Program-made: the position numbers and the translations under genes
Assembly (NCBI RefSeq): GCF_042659445.1
Contig: NZ_JBHSSR010000001.1
Source of the DNA: Macrococcoides epidermidis
Lineage (GTDB): Bacteria; Bacillota; Bacilli; Staphylococcales; Staphylococcaceae
Reading direction: 5' to 3' (one strand)
Length of the DNA: 64,000 nucleotides
Notes under the pieces: model-generated
Databases searched by the model: none
Seen by the model: only the letters and a program-made list of their open reading frames with translations
What the model was told of the DNA's origin: nothing
In this document: piece after piece, positions 8,185 through 16,555 of the stretch
Numbering within the stretch: position 1 is the first letter of the stretch
How the letters are laid out: every line of letters begins with the position of its first letter

Positions 8185-10434
8185 ATGTTTAAAGAAGAAA
8201 CTAAAAAAACACATGCTTGGGAAGGTTTTAAAACTGGTAAATGGAACAAAAGAATCGACGTTCGTGAATTTATCCAATTAAACTACACTTTATATGACGG
8301 TAAAGATGAGTTTTTAGCAGGGCCAACTGAAGCAACGAAGACATTATGGGATCAAGTTATGCAATTAACAAAAGAAGAACGTGAACGTGGTGGTATGTGG
8401 GATATGGATACAAAAATACCATCTACGATTACATCGCATGACGCAGGTTATTTAAATAAAGATCTTGAAACAATTGTCGGTGTTCAAACTGAAAAACCTT
8501 TCAAACGCTCTATGCAACCATTTGGTGGTATTCGTATGGCAAAAGCTGCTTGTGAAGCATATGGCTATGAATTAGATAAAGAAACTGAAAAAATATTTAC
8601 AGATTACCGTAAAACACACAATGCTGGTGTATTCGATGCTTACTCTAAAGAAATGTTAGCTTGTCGTAAAGCTGGTGTCATTACAGGTCTTCCAGATGCT
8701 TACGGACGTGGACGTATTATCGGTGACTACCGCCGTGTTGCATTATATGGTGTCGATTTCTTAATGAATGAAAAACAAAAAGACTTCAATAACTTATCAT
8801 CAGTAATGTCAGAAGACATTATTCGTTTACGTGAAGAAGTTTCTGAACAATATCGTGCATTAAATGAATTAAAAGAATTAGGTAATATTTATGGATTTGA
8901 TATTTCTCGTCCAGCAGAAAACTTTAAAGAAGCTGTTCAATGGACTTACTTAGCATACTTAGCAGCAATTAAAGAACAAAACGGTGCTGCAATGAGTTTA
9001 GGTCGTGTATCTACATTCTTAGATATTTATGCAGAACGCGATTTAAAAGCTGGTACAATTTCAGAAATCGAAGTACAGGAAATCATCGACCACTTCATTA
9101 TGAAATTACGTTTAGTTAAATTTGCACGTACACCAGATTACAACGCATTATTCTCTGGAGACCCTACTTGGGTAACTGAATCAATCGCTGGTGTCGGTAT
9201 TGACGGCCGTCCTTTAGTTACTAAAAACTCTTTCCGTTTCTTACATTCATTAGATAACTTAGGTCCAGCACCAGAACCAAACTTAACTGTATTATGGTCT
9301 ACACGCTTACCTGAAAACTTCAAAAAATACTGTGCAAAAATGAGTATTAAAACAAGCTCAATTCAATATGAAAATGATGATTTAATGCGTGAAAGCTATG
9401 GCGACGACTATGGAATTGCTTGTTGTGTATCTGCAATGAAGATTGGTAAACAAATGCAATTCTTCGGTGCGCGTGCCAACTTAGCAAAAACATTATTATA
9501 TGCAATCAACGGTGGGGTTGACGAAGTAAGTGGCGCTCAAGTTGGACCAAACTTCGCTCCTATTACTGATGAAATTTTAGATTACGATAAAGTGTACAAA
9601 CAATTTGATCAAATGATGGAATGGTTAGCTGGTGTTTATATCAACTCATTAAACGTGATCCATTACATGCATGATAAATATAGCTATGAAAGAATTGAAA
9701 TGGCTTTACATGACACTGAAATTATTCGTACAATGGCTACAGGTATTGCAGGGCTATCAGTTGCAGCCGATTCATTATCAGCAATCAAATACGCTAAAGT
9801 TAAAACAATCCGTAACGAAGAAGGATTAGTTGTAGACTTTGAAACTGAAGGAGAATTCCCTCAATACGGTAACAATGATGCACGTGTCGATGATATCGCT
9901 GTACAATTAGTAGAATCATTTATGGGCAAATTACGTAAACACAAAACTTATCGTGATTCAGAGCATACAATGTCTGTACTTACTATCACTTCAAACGTAG
10001 TTTATGGTAAGAAAACAGGTAATACACCTGACGGTCGTAAAGAAGGAGAACCATTTGCACCAGGTGCTAACCCAATGCACGGCAGAGATAAAAATGGAGC
10101 TTTAGCTTCATTATCATCAGTTGCAAAATTACCATATGACTGCTGTAAAGATGGTATTTCTAACACATTCTCTATCGTTCCTAAGTCTTTAGGTAAAGAA
10201 GATGATGCTCAGCAACAAAACTTAGTTGGTGTACTTGATGGATATGCGATGCAACATGGTCACCACTTAAACATTAACGTATTTAACAGAGAAACTTTAC
10301 TTGATGCGATGGAACATCCAGAAGAATACCCTCAACTTACAATCCGTGTATCAGGATATGCTGTAAACTTTATTAAATTAACAAGAGAACAACAATTAGA
10401 CGTAATTTCAAGAACATTCCACGAAAAAATGTAG
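8185..10434 (+). CDS. pflB: Pyruvate formate-lyase (formate acetyltransferase)
   Basis: This 749-residue cytosolic enzyme converts pyruvate and CoA to acetyl-CoA and formate without oxygen. The two catalytic cysteines Cys413-Cys414 (ACCVSAMK) and the glycyl-radical motif RVSGYAV with Gly724 are both present, at the usual distance from the C-terminus. Length and motifs match staphylococcal PflB. It starts at an ATG behind TTGGAGGG. It is followed 41 bp downstream by its activase gene pflA, and the pair ends at a strong terminator. Codon choice is highly biased, as expected for an abundant protein. Regulation by Rex is suggested by the operators upstream. Confidence 0.97.
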   Translation: MFKEETKKTHAWEGFKTGKWNKRIDVREFIQLNYTLYDGKDEFLAGPTEATKTLWDQVMQLTKEERERGGMWDMDTKIPSTITSHDAGYLNKDLETIVGVQTEKPFKRSMQPFGGIRMAKAACEAYGYELDKETEKIFTDYRKTHNAGVFDAYSKEMLACRKAGVITGLPDAYGRGRIIGDYRRVALYGVDFLMNEKQKDFNNLSSVMSEDIIRLREEVSEQYRALNELKELGNIYGFDISRPAENFKEAVQWTYLAYLAAIKEQNGAAMSLGRVSTFLDIYAERDLKAGTISEIEVQEIIDHFIMKLRLVKFARTPDYNALFSGDPTWVTESIAGVGIDGRPLVTKNSFRFLHSLDNLGPAPEPNLTVLWSTRLPENFKKYCAKMSIKTSSIQYENDDLMRESYGDDYGIACCVSAMKIGKQMQFFGARANLAKTLLYAINGGVDEVSGAQVGPNFAPITDEILDYDKVYKQFDQMMEWLAGVYINSLNVIHYMHDKYSYERIEMALHDTEIIRTMATGIAGLSVAADSLSAIKYAKVKTIRNEEGLVVDFETEGEFPQYGNNDARVDDIAVQLVESFMGKLRKHKTYRDSEHTMSVLTITSNVVYGKKTGNTPDGRKEGEPFAPGANPMHGRDKNGALASLSSVAKLPYDCCKDGISNTFSIVPKSLGKEDDAQQQNLVGVLDGYAMQHGHHLNINVFNRETLLDAMEHPEEYPQLTIRVSGYAVNFIKLTREQQLDVISRTFHEKM

Positions 10435-10475
10435 AATATAACAAAGCACTAAGTAGTTAAAGGACGGGGATTTAA

Positions 10476-11231
10476 ATGATTAAAGGACATATTCATTCAG
10501 TAGAAAGTTTAGGTACGGTAGACGGACCTGGTTTACGCTATATATTATTCACACAGGGTTGCCTACTGCGTTGCCAGTTCTGTCATAACCCTGATACTTG
10601 GGAAATCGGTGCACCTTCAAGAGAAGTTACTGCTGATGAAATTGTAGAAGAAGTAGTTCCTTATATCCCCTACTTTAACGCTTCAGGTGGTGGCGTAACT
10701 GTTAGTGGTGGTGAACCGTTACTGCAGTTACCATTCCTTGAAGAGTTATTTCCAAAGTTAAAGCAGCATGGCATATCTACTTGTGTTGATACATCAGCAG
10801 GTTGCTTTAATGAAACCCCAGCATTTATGCATCACTTCGATGAAATGCAGAAAAATACTGATTTATTTCTATTAGATATTAAACATATTGATAATGAGAA
10901 ACATTTGAAACTTACAGGAAAACCGAATACTCATATTTTAAGATTTGCTCAAATACTTTCAGAAAGAAAACAACCTGTCTGGATCAGACATGTACTTGTG
11001 CCAGGTATAACAGACGATAAAGAAGATTTAATCAAACTCGGCGAATTTATCAATCGTCTAGAGAACGTAGAAAAATTTGAAATACTTCCTTATCATCAAC
11101 TTGGGGTACATAAATGGGAAGCATTAGGTATTCAATATCCTTTATCTGATATTGAACCACCGAGTGATGAAGATGTAAAACATGCATATGATCTTGTAAA
11201 CTTTAAAGGTAAGACGCCACTAAGTAATTAA
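10476..11231 (+). CDS. pflA: Pyruvate formate-lyase activating enzyme (radical SAM)
   Basis: This 251-residue radical SAM protein has the 4Fe-4S motif CxxxCxxC at Cys29, Cys33 and Cys36 (GCLLRCQFCHNP). Downstream are the SAM-binding GGE segment (TVSGGEPLL) and the LDIKH strand. It generates the glycyl radical on Gly724 of PflB using S-adenosylmethionine and reduced flavodoxin or ferredoxin. GGACGGGG lies before the ATG. It is second in the pflBA operon, separated from pflB by a short gap without a terminator, so the enzyme and its substrate protein are made together. Confidence 0.96.
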   Translation: MIKGHIHSVESLGTVDGPGLRYILFTQGCLLRCQFCHNPDTWEIGAPSREVTADEIVEEVVPYIPYFNASGGGVTVSGGEPLLQLPFLEELFPKLKQHGISTCVDTSAGCFNETPAFMHHFDEMQKNTDLFLLDIKHIDNEKHLKLTGKPNTHILRFAQILSERKQPVWIRHVLVPGITDDKEDLIKLGEFINRLENVEKFEILPYHQLGVHKWEALGIQYPLSDIEPPSDEDVKHAYDLVNFKGKTPLSN

Positions 11232-11264
11232 AAGAAGCTTCCAGCATTTGCTGGAAGCTTCTTT
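11231..11264. terminator. Strong intrinsic terminator after pflA
   Basis: A perfect 15-bp stem AAAGAAGCTTCCAGC (11231-11245) pairs with GCTGGAAGCTTCTTT (11250-11264) around a four-base loop. It overlaps the pflA stop codon and faces the convergent antiporter gene. Confidence 0.9.
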
Positions 11265-11283
11265 CGTATTCACTATTTCTATG

Positions 11284-13326
11284 TTAGTCATCCTCATATG
11301 TATCGAGCAACATCATTTCATCATAATTAATCGATTGTCTGAGTTCTACTGCTAAACTTGTCGTTATTTTTCCTCTAGCTAACAGACGGTTGACTAAATC
11401 TTTCTCAGCATTTAATACATCTAGTGCAAATAACGTTTCGTCATCTTCTAATGTCTCACTTGTTGCATTTCGTTTTAATTGATTCACCCTATTTAAATAA
11501 TTATCTGATACTAATGCAATTTCCACACGATTGTCTAAAGTCATTTCTTCACTTAAACGCTGGACGACATTGTAATGAACACGCGCAGCGATCTTTTGAA
11601 TTTCATATAAATTATTCTTTATCGACAAAGAACTTGCCTGATTAATACGATTTGCAAACTCTTTACGTTTGCGGTGCATTCTAAATAGAAACAGCATACG
11701 TCTAAAAAAGTTTGTGGAATGGAATATTTTCGAACGCTCAATATATTGAACATAGTTATTAAATGAACTTTGAGTAATTTCATTTGAATCAATCATCTCA
11801 TCTAAAGTCTTCATTTCAACATTCATCGCAATCGCATGCAGGCGATCAATTTCTTTAGGACTATGATTTCTATCAGTTACTTCACTATAGAAACCAACCT
11901 GCATTGTATATTGTCTGATTAAATTTCCAGCTATCATACTATTTTCTTCAGTCGTATTGTCATGAATATATTTAATACCGTATTCTTTTAACTTAATACG
12001 TGCATCATTAAAGCTAAGCATTGATTCATCAACAGCTTCTTTAACTTTCGGCGTCAATATTGGCAGGAAGATTTGTGCGACTACTAAACTGATGACAATA
12101 ACACCTGCTGCGATAAATAATAAATTATCTCTATAATTAAATACTTCTCCATTAACAATTTCTCGGGGAATCGTCAATGCGATGGCCATAGAGATCGTCC
12201 CATGTACACCACATACAGTTGCAATCAATGCATACTTAAAACGATTTGGTCGAACTTCTTTCTGATCAATATTCTCTCGTTTTAAGATACGCTCGAAACG
12301 ACTTTCCCGAATATAGAACATATCATATAGGAAAAATACCCAGATAAATCTAAAGAAGTAGACAAGTAGTGCAATAATAAGCATATACATCACTGTTGAA
12401 AAGATATCTTCATTACCATGTTCAACTAAAGAAGTAGTCACTTCAGGTATTAAATAACCAAGTAACGTAAAGACGAATCCATTTAGTACAGTTGATAATA
12501 ATCCCCACGTATTGTTATAACCCATCTGTAAACGCGTCGTTGCCTGACTCATCCTATCACGTTCGATACCGTGTACGATACCACCAATTACAGCCGCGAT
12601 TACGCCTGACGCGTGAACTTGTTCCGCAATTACATAAATAATAAACGGTGTTAAAAGCTGAATTAAAATAAAGATATATTCATTAAAAAATCCTTTTCTG
12701 ATTAAGAAAATTCTTAGCTGTACAAACAATAGACCGACAAATAGACCTATCAGTAAACCACCTACAGTTGCAATAAAAAACTGTGAGACAGATTCACTAA
12801 CGCTGAATGCACCAGTTGTTAACGCGAGCAAAGCAATCTTAAAGCTTAAAATACCAGCAGCATCATTAAGTAATGACTCCCCTTCAAGTATCGTCATCAA
12901 ACCTTTAGGCAGCTTCTTACCTTTAGCGATTGCCTGCACTGCTACAGCATCAGTAGGACAAATGATTGCAGCGAGTGCAAAACTTGCAGCGAGTGGCAGA
13001 AATGGCATCATCCAGTGGACAATATAACCTAATCCAATCACTGTTGTAAATACCAGTCCCATTGCCATTAAGATGATTGGCTTTAAATATTTTATAAAAG
13101 TTAATCTTGATACATGATAGCCTTCTAAAAATAATAGTGGTGCGATAATGCCCATTAAGAAAAGTTCCGGTTCAAATTCTACATGTAAAGGTACTGGTGT
13201 TAAGAATATTAGCATCCCGATAATGATTTGGATAAATGCTAACGGTACCTTCGGAAAATAGTAATTAACAATCGTAGAGACAATGATTGCAAATACAAGA
13301 CTTAAAATAATAATAAAACTTTCCAT
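11284..13326 (-). CDS. CPA1-family Na+(K+)/H+ antiporter with long C-terminal cytosolic domain
   Basis: This 680-residue protein has about 12 membrane helices in residues 1-430. Transport-site motifs of the CPA1 (NhaP/NHE) family are present: CPTDAVAV with Asp126 and EGESLLNDAAG with Asn154-Asp155. The last 240 residues are soluble, charged and helical, as in NhaP/YjcE-type antiporters, and may regulate activity. It should exchange cytosolic Na+ (or K+) for H+ and serve pH and salt homeostasis. The start is ATG behind GAGGTGA. It is monocistronic and converges on pflA. Confidence 0.9.
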   Translation of the reverse strand: MESFIIILSLVFAIIVSTIVNYYFPKVPLAFIQIIIGMLIFLTPVPLHVEFEPELFLMGIIAPLLFLEGYHVSRLTFIKYLKPIILMAMGLVFTTVIGLGYIVHWMMPFLPLAASFALAAIICPTDAVAVQAIAKGKKLPKGLMTILEGESLLNDAAGILSFKIALLALTTGAFSVSESVSQFFIATVGGLLIGLFVGLLFVQLRIFLIRKGFFNEYIFILIQLLTPFIIYVIAEQVHASGVIAAVIGGIVHGIERDRMSQATTRLQMGYNNTWGLLSTVLNGFVFTLLGYLIPEVTTSLVEHGNEDIFSTVMYMLIIALLVYFFRFIWVFFLYDMFYIRESRFERILKRENIDQKEVRPNRFKYALIATVCGVHGTISMAIALTIPREIVNGEVFNYRDNLLFIAAGVIVISLVVAQIFLPILTPKVKEAVDESMLSFNDARIKLKEYGIKYIHDNTTEENSMIAGNLIRQYTMQVGFYSEVTDRNHSPKEIDRLHAIAMNVEMKTLDEMIDSNEITQSSFNNYVQYIERSKIFHSTNFFRRMLFLFRMHRKRKEFANRINQASSLSIKNNLYEIQKIAARVHYNVVQRLSEEMTLDNRVEIALVSDNYLNRVNQLKRNATSETLEDDETLFALDVLNAEKDLVNRLLARGKITTSLAVELRQSINYDEMMLLDTYEDD

Positions 13327-13404
13327 TTGTCACCTCTATTTATCTTTAATGATAAATAATTATACCCCTAAACGAATCAATATCACATAAAAGTTTATCA
13401 AAAT

Positions 13405-13441
13405 TAAAAAAAGTAAGTAGTCTACAATCAACTACCTACTT
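13405..13441 (-). terminator. Intrinsic terminator of the DinB-family gene
   Basis: An 11-bp stem (AAGTAAGTAGT 13411-13421 with ACTACCTACTT 13431-13441, one G-U pair) is followed by a U-run on the minus strand. Confidence 0.75.
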
Positions 13442-13462
13442 TTAAATTAATCTATTAGCAAA

Positions 13463-13936
13463 TTATTGTGTATCACGAGATGGTCCGTAAATAGGAGGTA
13501 CTCTTAAATCAGCTTGTCTCATTAATACTGTCATTTGACCTCTATGATGTGCCTGATGAGCAATCATAGAATAAAGCAGATGACCTTTCGGCATATTTTG
13601 ACCGAAGAAATCAACATCTTCAATTAAACTTTCGTCTGTTAATGAAGCATCGTAAGCTGCTAATGTATTATTATATATTTCTTCTGCTGCACTTACCATT
13701 TCAGCAACCGTTTCTGGTTTAGCAGAATCAAATGTTGCACCTTCTACTTTTAAACCGGCACGTTCGGCAAAACCTCCGACACTTGAAATGACGTGCCATG
13801 CAATCTCACCTAAAGTACGATCTAATTCTGATACCGCTTGATCTAAAGACTCATCAGTTAACTCTTTTAAACACGCGATTGTCGTATTTGCTTCCATGCG
13901 ATATTGATTAATAAAATCCTGTTTAATACGAAACAT
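13463..13936 (-). CDS. DinB-family protein
   Basis: This 157-residue four-helix-bundle protein carries the DinB/YfiT metal triad pattern: one His in GEIAWHV (about residue 48) and the C-terminal HQAHHRGQMTVLMRQ segment that carries the other two. In Firmicutes such proteins include bacillithiol-dependent S-transferases (BstA) and uncharacterised damage- or stress-related proteins. I cannot assign a substrate. AAGGGGC precedes the ATG, and the gene is monocistronic with its own terminator. Confidence 0.85.
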   Translation of the reverse strand: MFRIKQDFINQYRMEANTTIACLKELTDESLDQAVSELDRTLGEIAWHVISSVGGFAERAGLKVEGATFDSAKPETVAEMVSAAEEIYNNTLAAYDASLTDESLIEDVDFFGQNMPKGHLLYSMIAHQAHHRGQMTVLMRQADLRVPPIYGPSRDTQ

Positions 13937-14038
13937 TGAAATGCCCCTTTCTTAGTAATACTTTTAATATACCCTCATTCCTAATGAAATACCATTAAAA
14001 CGAAAGAACCACACATTATAATTATATAATTTGTAATA

Positions 14039-14068
14039 TTGACACAATATAATAAATTAATATATGAT
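14039..14068 (+). promoter_or_regulatory. SigA promoter of the attenuated RsgA-paralogue operon
   Basis: A consensus -35 TTGACA (14039-14044) and a -10 TATGAT (14063-14068) are 18 bp apart. They place the transcript start near 14075, only about 20 bases before the leader ORF. The near-consensus promoter fits a constitutively started transcript controlled after initiation. Confidence 0.7.
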
Positions 14069-14094
14069 ATTAAAAAAGGAAGGAGTGATGTTTT

Positions 14095-14154
14095 ATGGCG
14101 AAATTTAATCTGGTAAATGCTACATTTTATTTCGTCATGGACATTACTCGCTAA
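14095..14154 (+). CDS. 19-residue leader peptide of the attenuator
   Basis: The ORF MAKFNLVNATFYFVMDITR starts at ATG 14095 behind a strong Shine-Dalgarno (AAGGAAGGAGTGAT, nine bases from AGGAG to ATG) and stops at TAA 14152-14154. It is too short to be a domain. It sits between promoter and terminator like the leader peptides that sense ribosome-targeting drugs. Its first eight bases and codons 13-16 are two of the four complementary RNA segments of the attenuator. I cannot name the inducer from the peptide. Confidence 0.7.
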   Translation: MAKFNLVNATFYFVMDITR

Positions 14155-14201
14155 TTTATTGCTCGTATACCCGTGACGAATAATCGCCACGGGTATTTTT
14201 A
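14095..14201 (+). promoter_or_regulatory. Four-segment transcription attenuator with intrinsic terminator
   Basis: Segment 1 (ATGGCGAA, 14095-14102) can pair over 8 bp with segment 2 (TTCGTCAT, 14131-14138; one G-U). Segment 2 extended (TTCGTCATGG, 14131-14140) pairs over 10 bp with segment 3 (CCGTGACGAA, 14171-14180; one G-U). Segment 3 overlaps the 5' arm of a terminator whose 9-bp stem is ATACCCGTG (14167-14175) with CACGGGTAT (14188-14196), followed by TTTTT. Untranslated or fully translated RNA should therefore form 3:4 and stop. A ribosome stalled early in the leader covers segment 1, frees segment 2, and forms 2:3, allowing read-through into the GTPase gene. Confidence 0.7.
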
Positions 14202-14221
14202 TATATAAAAGGAGCAATATA

Positions 14222-15313
14222 ATGGAAATTTTAACTCAATTAGGATATAACGAAGAACGAAAGAAACAAGCAAACGCTATCGATGAAAAATTACTTAAAG
14301 CACGAATAACTGTACAACATAAAGGGATGTATCGCGCACTCACTGAAAATGGCGAATACCTCGTTCAGCTCTCAGGTAGAGATAAATTTAGCAGTCGCAA
14401 TCTTATAGAAGTACCGGCAGTCGGAGATTTTGTGTTAATTAAGCCATTTCCAAATGAATATAAAGGTATTATTCAACATATATTACCAAGAACACAACAA
14501 TTCATCAGAAATGCTGCAGGCAATCAAACGAAACCACAAATAATCGCGACGAACATTGACTATGCATTCCTTACGATGAGCTGTAATGATAATTTTAACA
14601 CTAATCGATTAGAACGTTATTTAATCGCAACATATGATTCAGGTGCAACACCAATTATCATTATGACAAAAGCTGATTTAATTACAGAACTAGATAAAGA
14701 AATTATGATTGCAGAATTGAGCAATGTAGCTCCTACAGTACCAGTATTTTTTGTGCGTCATGATAGTGATAATCATATAGAAACAATTAGAACTTATCTA
14801 AAAGAACATAAAACAGGCACTTTACTCGGTTCTAGTGGTGTAGGAAAATCTACGTTGATCAATCGATTATTAGGAAAAGACGTTATGGATACAGGCGAAA
14901 TCAGATTAACTGATGATAAAGGAAAACATACGACGACTCATCGTGAACTCCTTGTACTAGATGATGGAGGAATATTAATCGATACACCAGGAATGCGCGA
15001 ATTCCAGCTTTGGAGTACCGGTGAGAATTTAGGACTCGTAACTGAGTTTGAAGATGTTGAAAATCTAATAATACAATGTAAGTTCAATGACTGTACACAT
15101 ACGAATGAGCCAGGATGTGCGATAAATACGGCGATTGAATCTGGAGCATTAACTGAAGATCGATTTGAACGATATAATAAATATCTAAGAGAACTAGCTT
15201 TCATTGAACGACGAAATGATGAAGCGAAGATGAGTGCTGAACGTAATAAGTGGAAGAAGTTGACACAACAAGGTAAAGCAAATCGTAATGCGAAGATGGG
15301 AAAAAGAAAATAG
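14222..15313 (+). CDS. rsgA: RsgA-type circularly permuted GTPase (ribosome small-subunit GTPase paralogue)
   Basis: This 363-residue protein has an N-terminal OB-fold (about 25-95), a circularly permuted GTPase core, and a zinc-binding C-terminal domain. The core has G4 TKAD 149-152 before G1 GSSGVGKST 203-211 and G3 DTPG 254-257. The zinc ligands are Cys286, Cys291, His293 and Cys299. A very basic tail ends KANRNAKMGKRK. RsgA binds the 30S subunit and helps its late maturation. At 363 residues it is longer than the usual staphylococcal RsgA (about 290), so it is probably a second, specialised copy; whether a housekeeping rsgA exists elsewhere cannot be seen. AAAAGGAGC precedes the ATG, 20 bases after the attenuator terminator. 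The attenuator suggests induction when translation is disturbed. Confidence 0.88.
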   Translation: MEILTQLGYNEERKKQANAIDEKLLKARITVQHKGMYRALTENGEYLVQLSGRDKFSSRNLIEVPAVGDFVLIKPFPNEYKGIIQHILPRTQQFIRNAAGNQTKPQIIATNIDYAFLTMSCNDNFNTNRLERYLIATYDSGATPIIIMTKADLITELDKEIMIAELSNVAPTVPVFFVRHDSDNHIETIRTYLKEHKTGTLLGSSGVGKSTLINRLLGKDVMDTGEIRLTDDKGKHTTTHRELLVLDDGGILIDTPGMREFQLWSTGENLGLVTEFEDVENLIIQCKFNDCTHTNEPGCAINTAIESGALTEDRFERYNKYLRELAFIERRNDEAKMSAERNKWKKLTQQGKANRNAKMGKRK

Positions 15314-15327
15314 TTGAATGAATTGGT

Positions 15328-15364
15328 GTGAGTGGGCTGAAAATGATGTTTTTAGCCCACTCAC
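15328..15364 (+). terminator. Hairpin terminator 1 after the RsgA paralogue
   Basis: An imperfect-free 16-bp stem (GTGAGTGGGCT plus an A/T extension, 15328-15343 with 15349-15364) lies 15 bases after the stop. Only a weak U-tract (TTATTTTT) follows. Confidence 0.7.
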
Positions 15365-15390
15365 AGTTATTTTTAATAGAATTTTAACTT

Positions 15391-15425
15391 CGAGTGGGCT
15401 GAATACCATAAATTCAGCCCACTCG
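15391..15425 (+). terminator. Hairpin 2, a sequence relative of hairpin 1
   Basis: A 14-bp stem CGAGTGGGCTGAAT (15391-15404) pairs with ATTCAGCCCACTCG (15412-15425). It shares the core GAGTGGGCTGA with the preceding hairpin but has a different loop, so the pair looks like a small repeated hairpin family rather than a chance duplication. Confidence 0.65.
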
Positions 15426-15443
15426 AATTATTTAAAACCATAT

Positions 15444-15538
15444 TTGACATCTAAAACGAGAAGTTATATATTATAAATAAGCTACTTGGTAATACAAAGT
15501 AGCTTTTAAAAGATTAGCTATCTTGTATTACAAAATAG
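15444..15538 (+). promoter_or_regulatory. padR operon promoter with two 21-bp operator copies
   Basis: The promoter has -35 TTGACA (15444-15449) and -10 TATATT (15467-15472), 17 bp apart. Two 21-bp sites of the form CTA-N2-TTG-N3-TTACAAA-like-N-TAG follow, at 15482-15502 and 15518-15538. Each is partly palindromic (TACTT...AAGTA in the first), and their cores GTAATACAA and TTGTATTAC are mutual reverse complements. They lie just downstream of the promoter and touch the padR ribosome binding site, as expected for PadR autorepression. Confidence 0.55.
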
Positions 15539-15549
15539 AGGTGAAACAT

Positions 15550-15873
15550 ATGAGTATGCGCACTCAATTATTGAAAGGACTACTCGATGCATGCGTTCTT
15601 TCGATTATTAAAGAAAAAGAAGTCTATGGTTATGAACTCTCACAGAAGTTACTTGATTCCGGACTTGGTAACATCAGTGAAGGTACAATCTATCCAGTTC
15701 TTCTTCGTTTACAAAAGAAAAATTTGATTACAAGTGAAATGCGTGCAAGTGATGTCGGACCGAAACGAAAATATTACTTTATTACGCCTGAGGGTGAAGA
15801 AGAACTTGAAAACATGGTCGAAGAATGGAATTCAATTGTCAAGCCAATAACGAATTTGATTAATAAGGAGTGA
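15550..15873 (+). CDS. PadR-family transcriptional regulator
   Basis: The start ATG 15550 follows GAGGTG by six bases; a TTG further upstream would place coding sequence in the operator. The 107-residue protein (MSMRTQLLKGLLDACVLS...) is a short-type (subfamily 2) PadR winged helix (about 5-80) with the usual YGYELSQ, SEGTIYPVLLRLQKKNLI and KRKYYFITPEGEEEL segments, followed by a short C-terminal dimerisation helix. It heads an operon with three paralogous membrane proteins and overlaps the next ribosome binding site. It is probably a ligand-released repressor of its own operon. Confidence 0.9.
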   Translation: MSMRTQLLKGLLDACVLSIIKEKEVYGYELSQKLLDSGLGNISEGTIYPVLLRLQKKNLITSEMRASDVGPKRKYYFITPEGEEELENMVEEWNSIVKPITNLINKE

Positions 15874-15878
15874 ATGTC

Positions 15879-16544
15879 ATGAGCAAACTAAATGAGATGG
15901 ATATAATTTATCAAAGAAAATTAAAACAGCTCACCTTAAATAATAAAGAAGCATTCCTTAAAGTTAGGAATGAATTAAAAATGGACTTTAAGCTGCAAGA
16001 GCGTGAAGTTGATAATATCTTATCTGATATCCTAGATCATCTAATAGATGCACAAAATGATGGTGTAACTACACAAGAATTCTTTGGTAATGATACAAAA
16101 CAATTCAGTAAAGACTTATTTGAAGAATTACCTAAAAATAAATTCACACATCCATTGTGGTATATCTTGTTTACGAGCACACTAACAATCGCTGCAATCT
16201 TAATACCCTTTGGATTCCTTAGCCAATTAAAGTATTGGATTACAGGCAGCTATGTTCCTGTAAACTATAATTTGTCTTTAATTTCAATATCACTATTCAT
16301 AGTTTTATTAACGCTCGCTATCTTTATAACCATTCATTTAATGAAGAATAACACTTTCAGTTCAAATAGAGGAAAAACTTTAACGCTACCAATATATTTT
16401 TTAATGATATTTTTGCCAATTAGCATTTATTTATTTGGTTATGATAAAAACTTATCTGAACCTACTGGATATATCCTTGTCTTATTGGGCATTCCTTTTC
16501 TAATTACTTGTATATTTACTTATAAAAAGAAAATTTCCTATTAA
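15879..16544 (+). CDS. PadR-associated membrane protein, paralogue 1 (DUF1129/HAAS-like)
   Basis: The start ATG 15879 has AAGGAG eight bases upstream, inside the end of padR, so translation is coupled. The 221-residue protein has a cytosolic alpha-helical N-terminal domain (about 1-88). That domain ends in the motif DxLxDAQNDGVTTQEFFGND..QFSKDLFEELPK, which is shared with the next two genes. Four predicted membrane helices follow. Helical domains of this kind (DUF1129/DUF1700, HAAS) commonly accompany PadR regulators and may pass signals to or from the membrane. The precise function is unknown. Confidence 0.8.
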   Translation: MSKLNEMDIIYQRKLKQLTLNNKEAFLKVRNELKMDFKLQEREVDNILSDILDHLIDAQNDGVTTQEFFGNDTKQFSKDLFEELPKNKFTHPLWYILFTSTLTIAAILIPFGFLSQLKYWITGSYVPVNYNLSLISISLFIVLLTLAIFITIHLMKNNTFSSNRGKTLTLPIYFLMIFLPISIYLFGYDKNLSEPTGYILVLLGIPFLITCIFTYKKKISY

Positions 16545-16555
16545 GGAGGACTAAA

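Noticed and set aside
9138..9323. Small minus-strand frame within pflB
   Set aside because: It lies opposite a highly conserved coding region and has no ribosome binding site.
13981..14217. A 78-codon minus-strand open frame over the attenuator region
   Set aside because: It has no ribosome binding site and an odd hydrophobic/basic composition, and it lies opposite a promoter, leader ORF and terminator that explain the sequence better.
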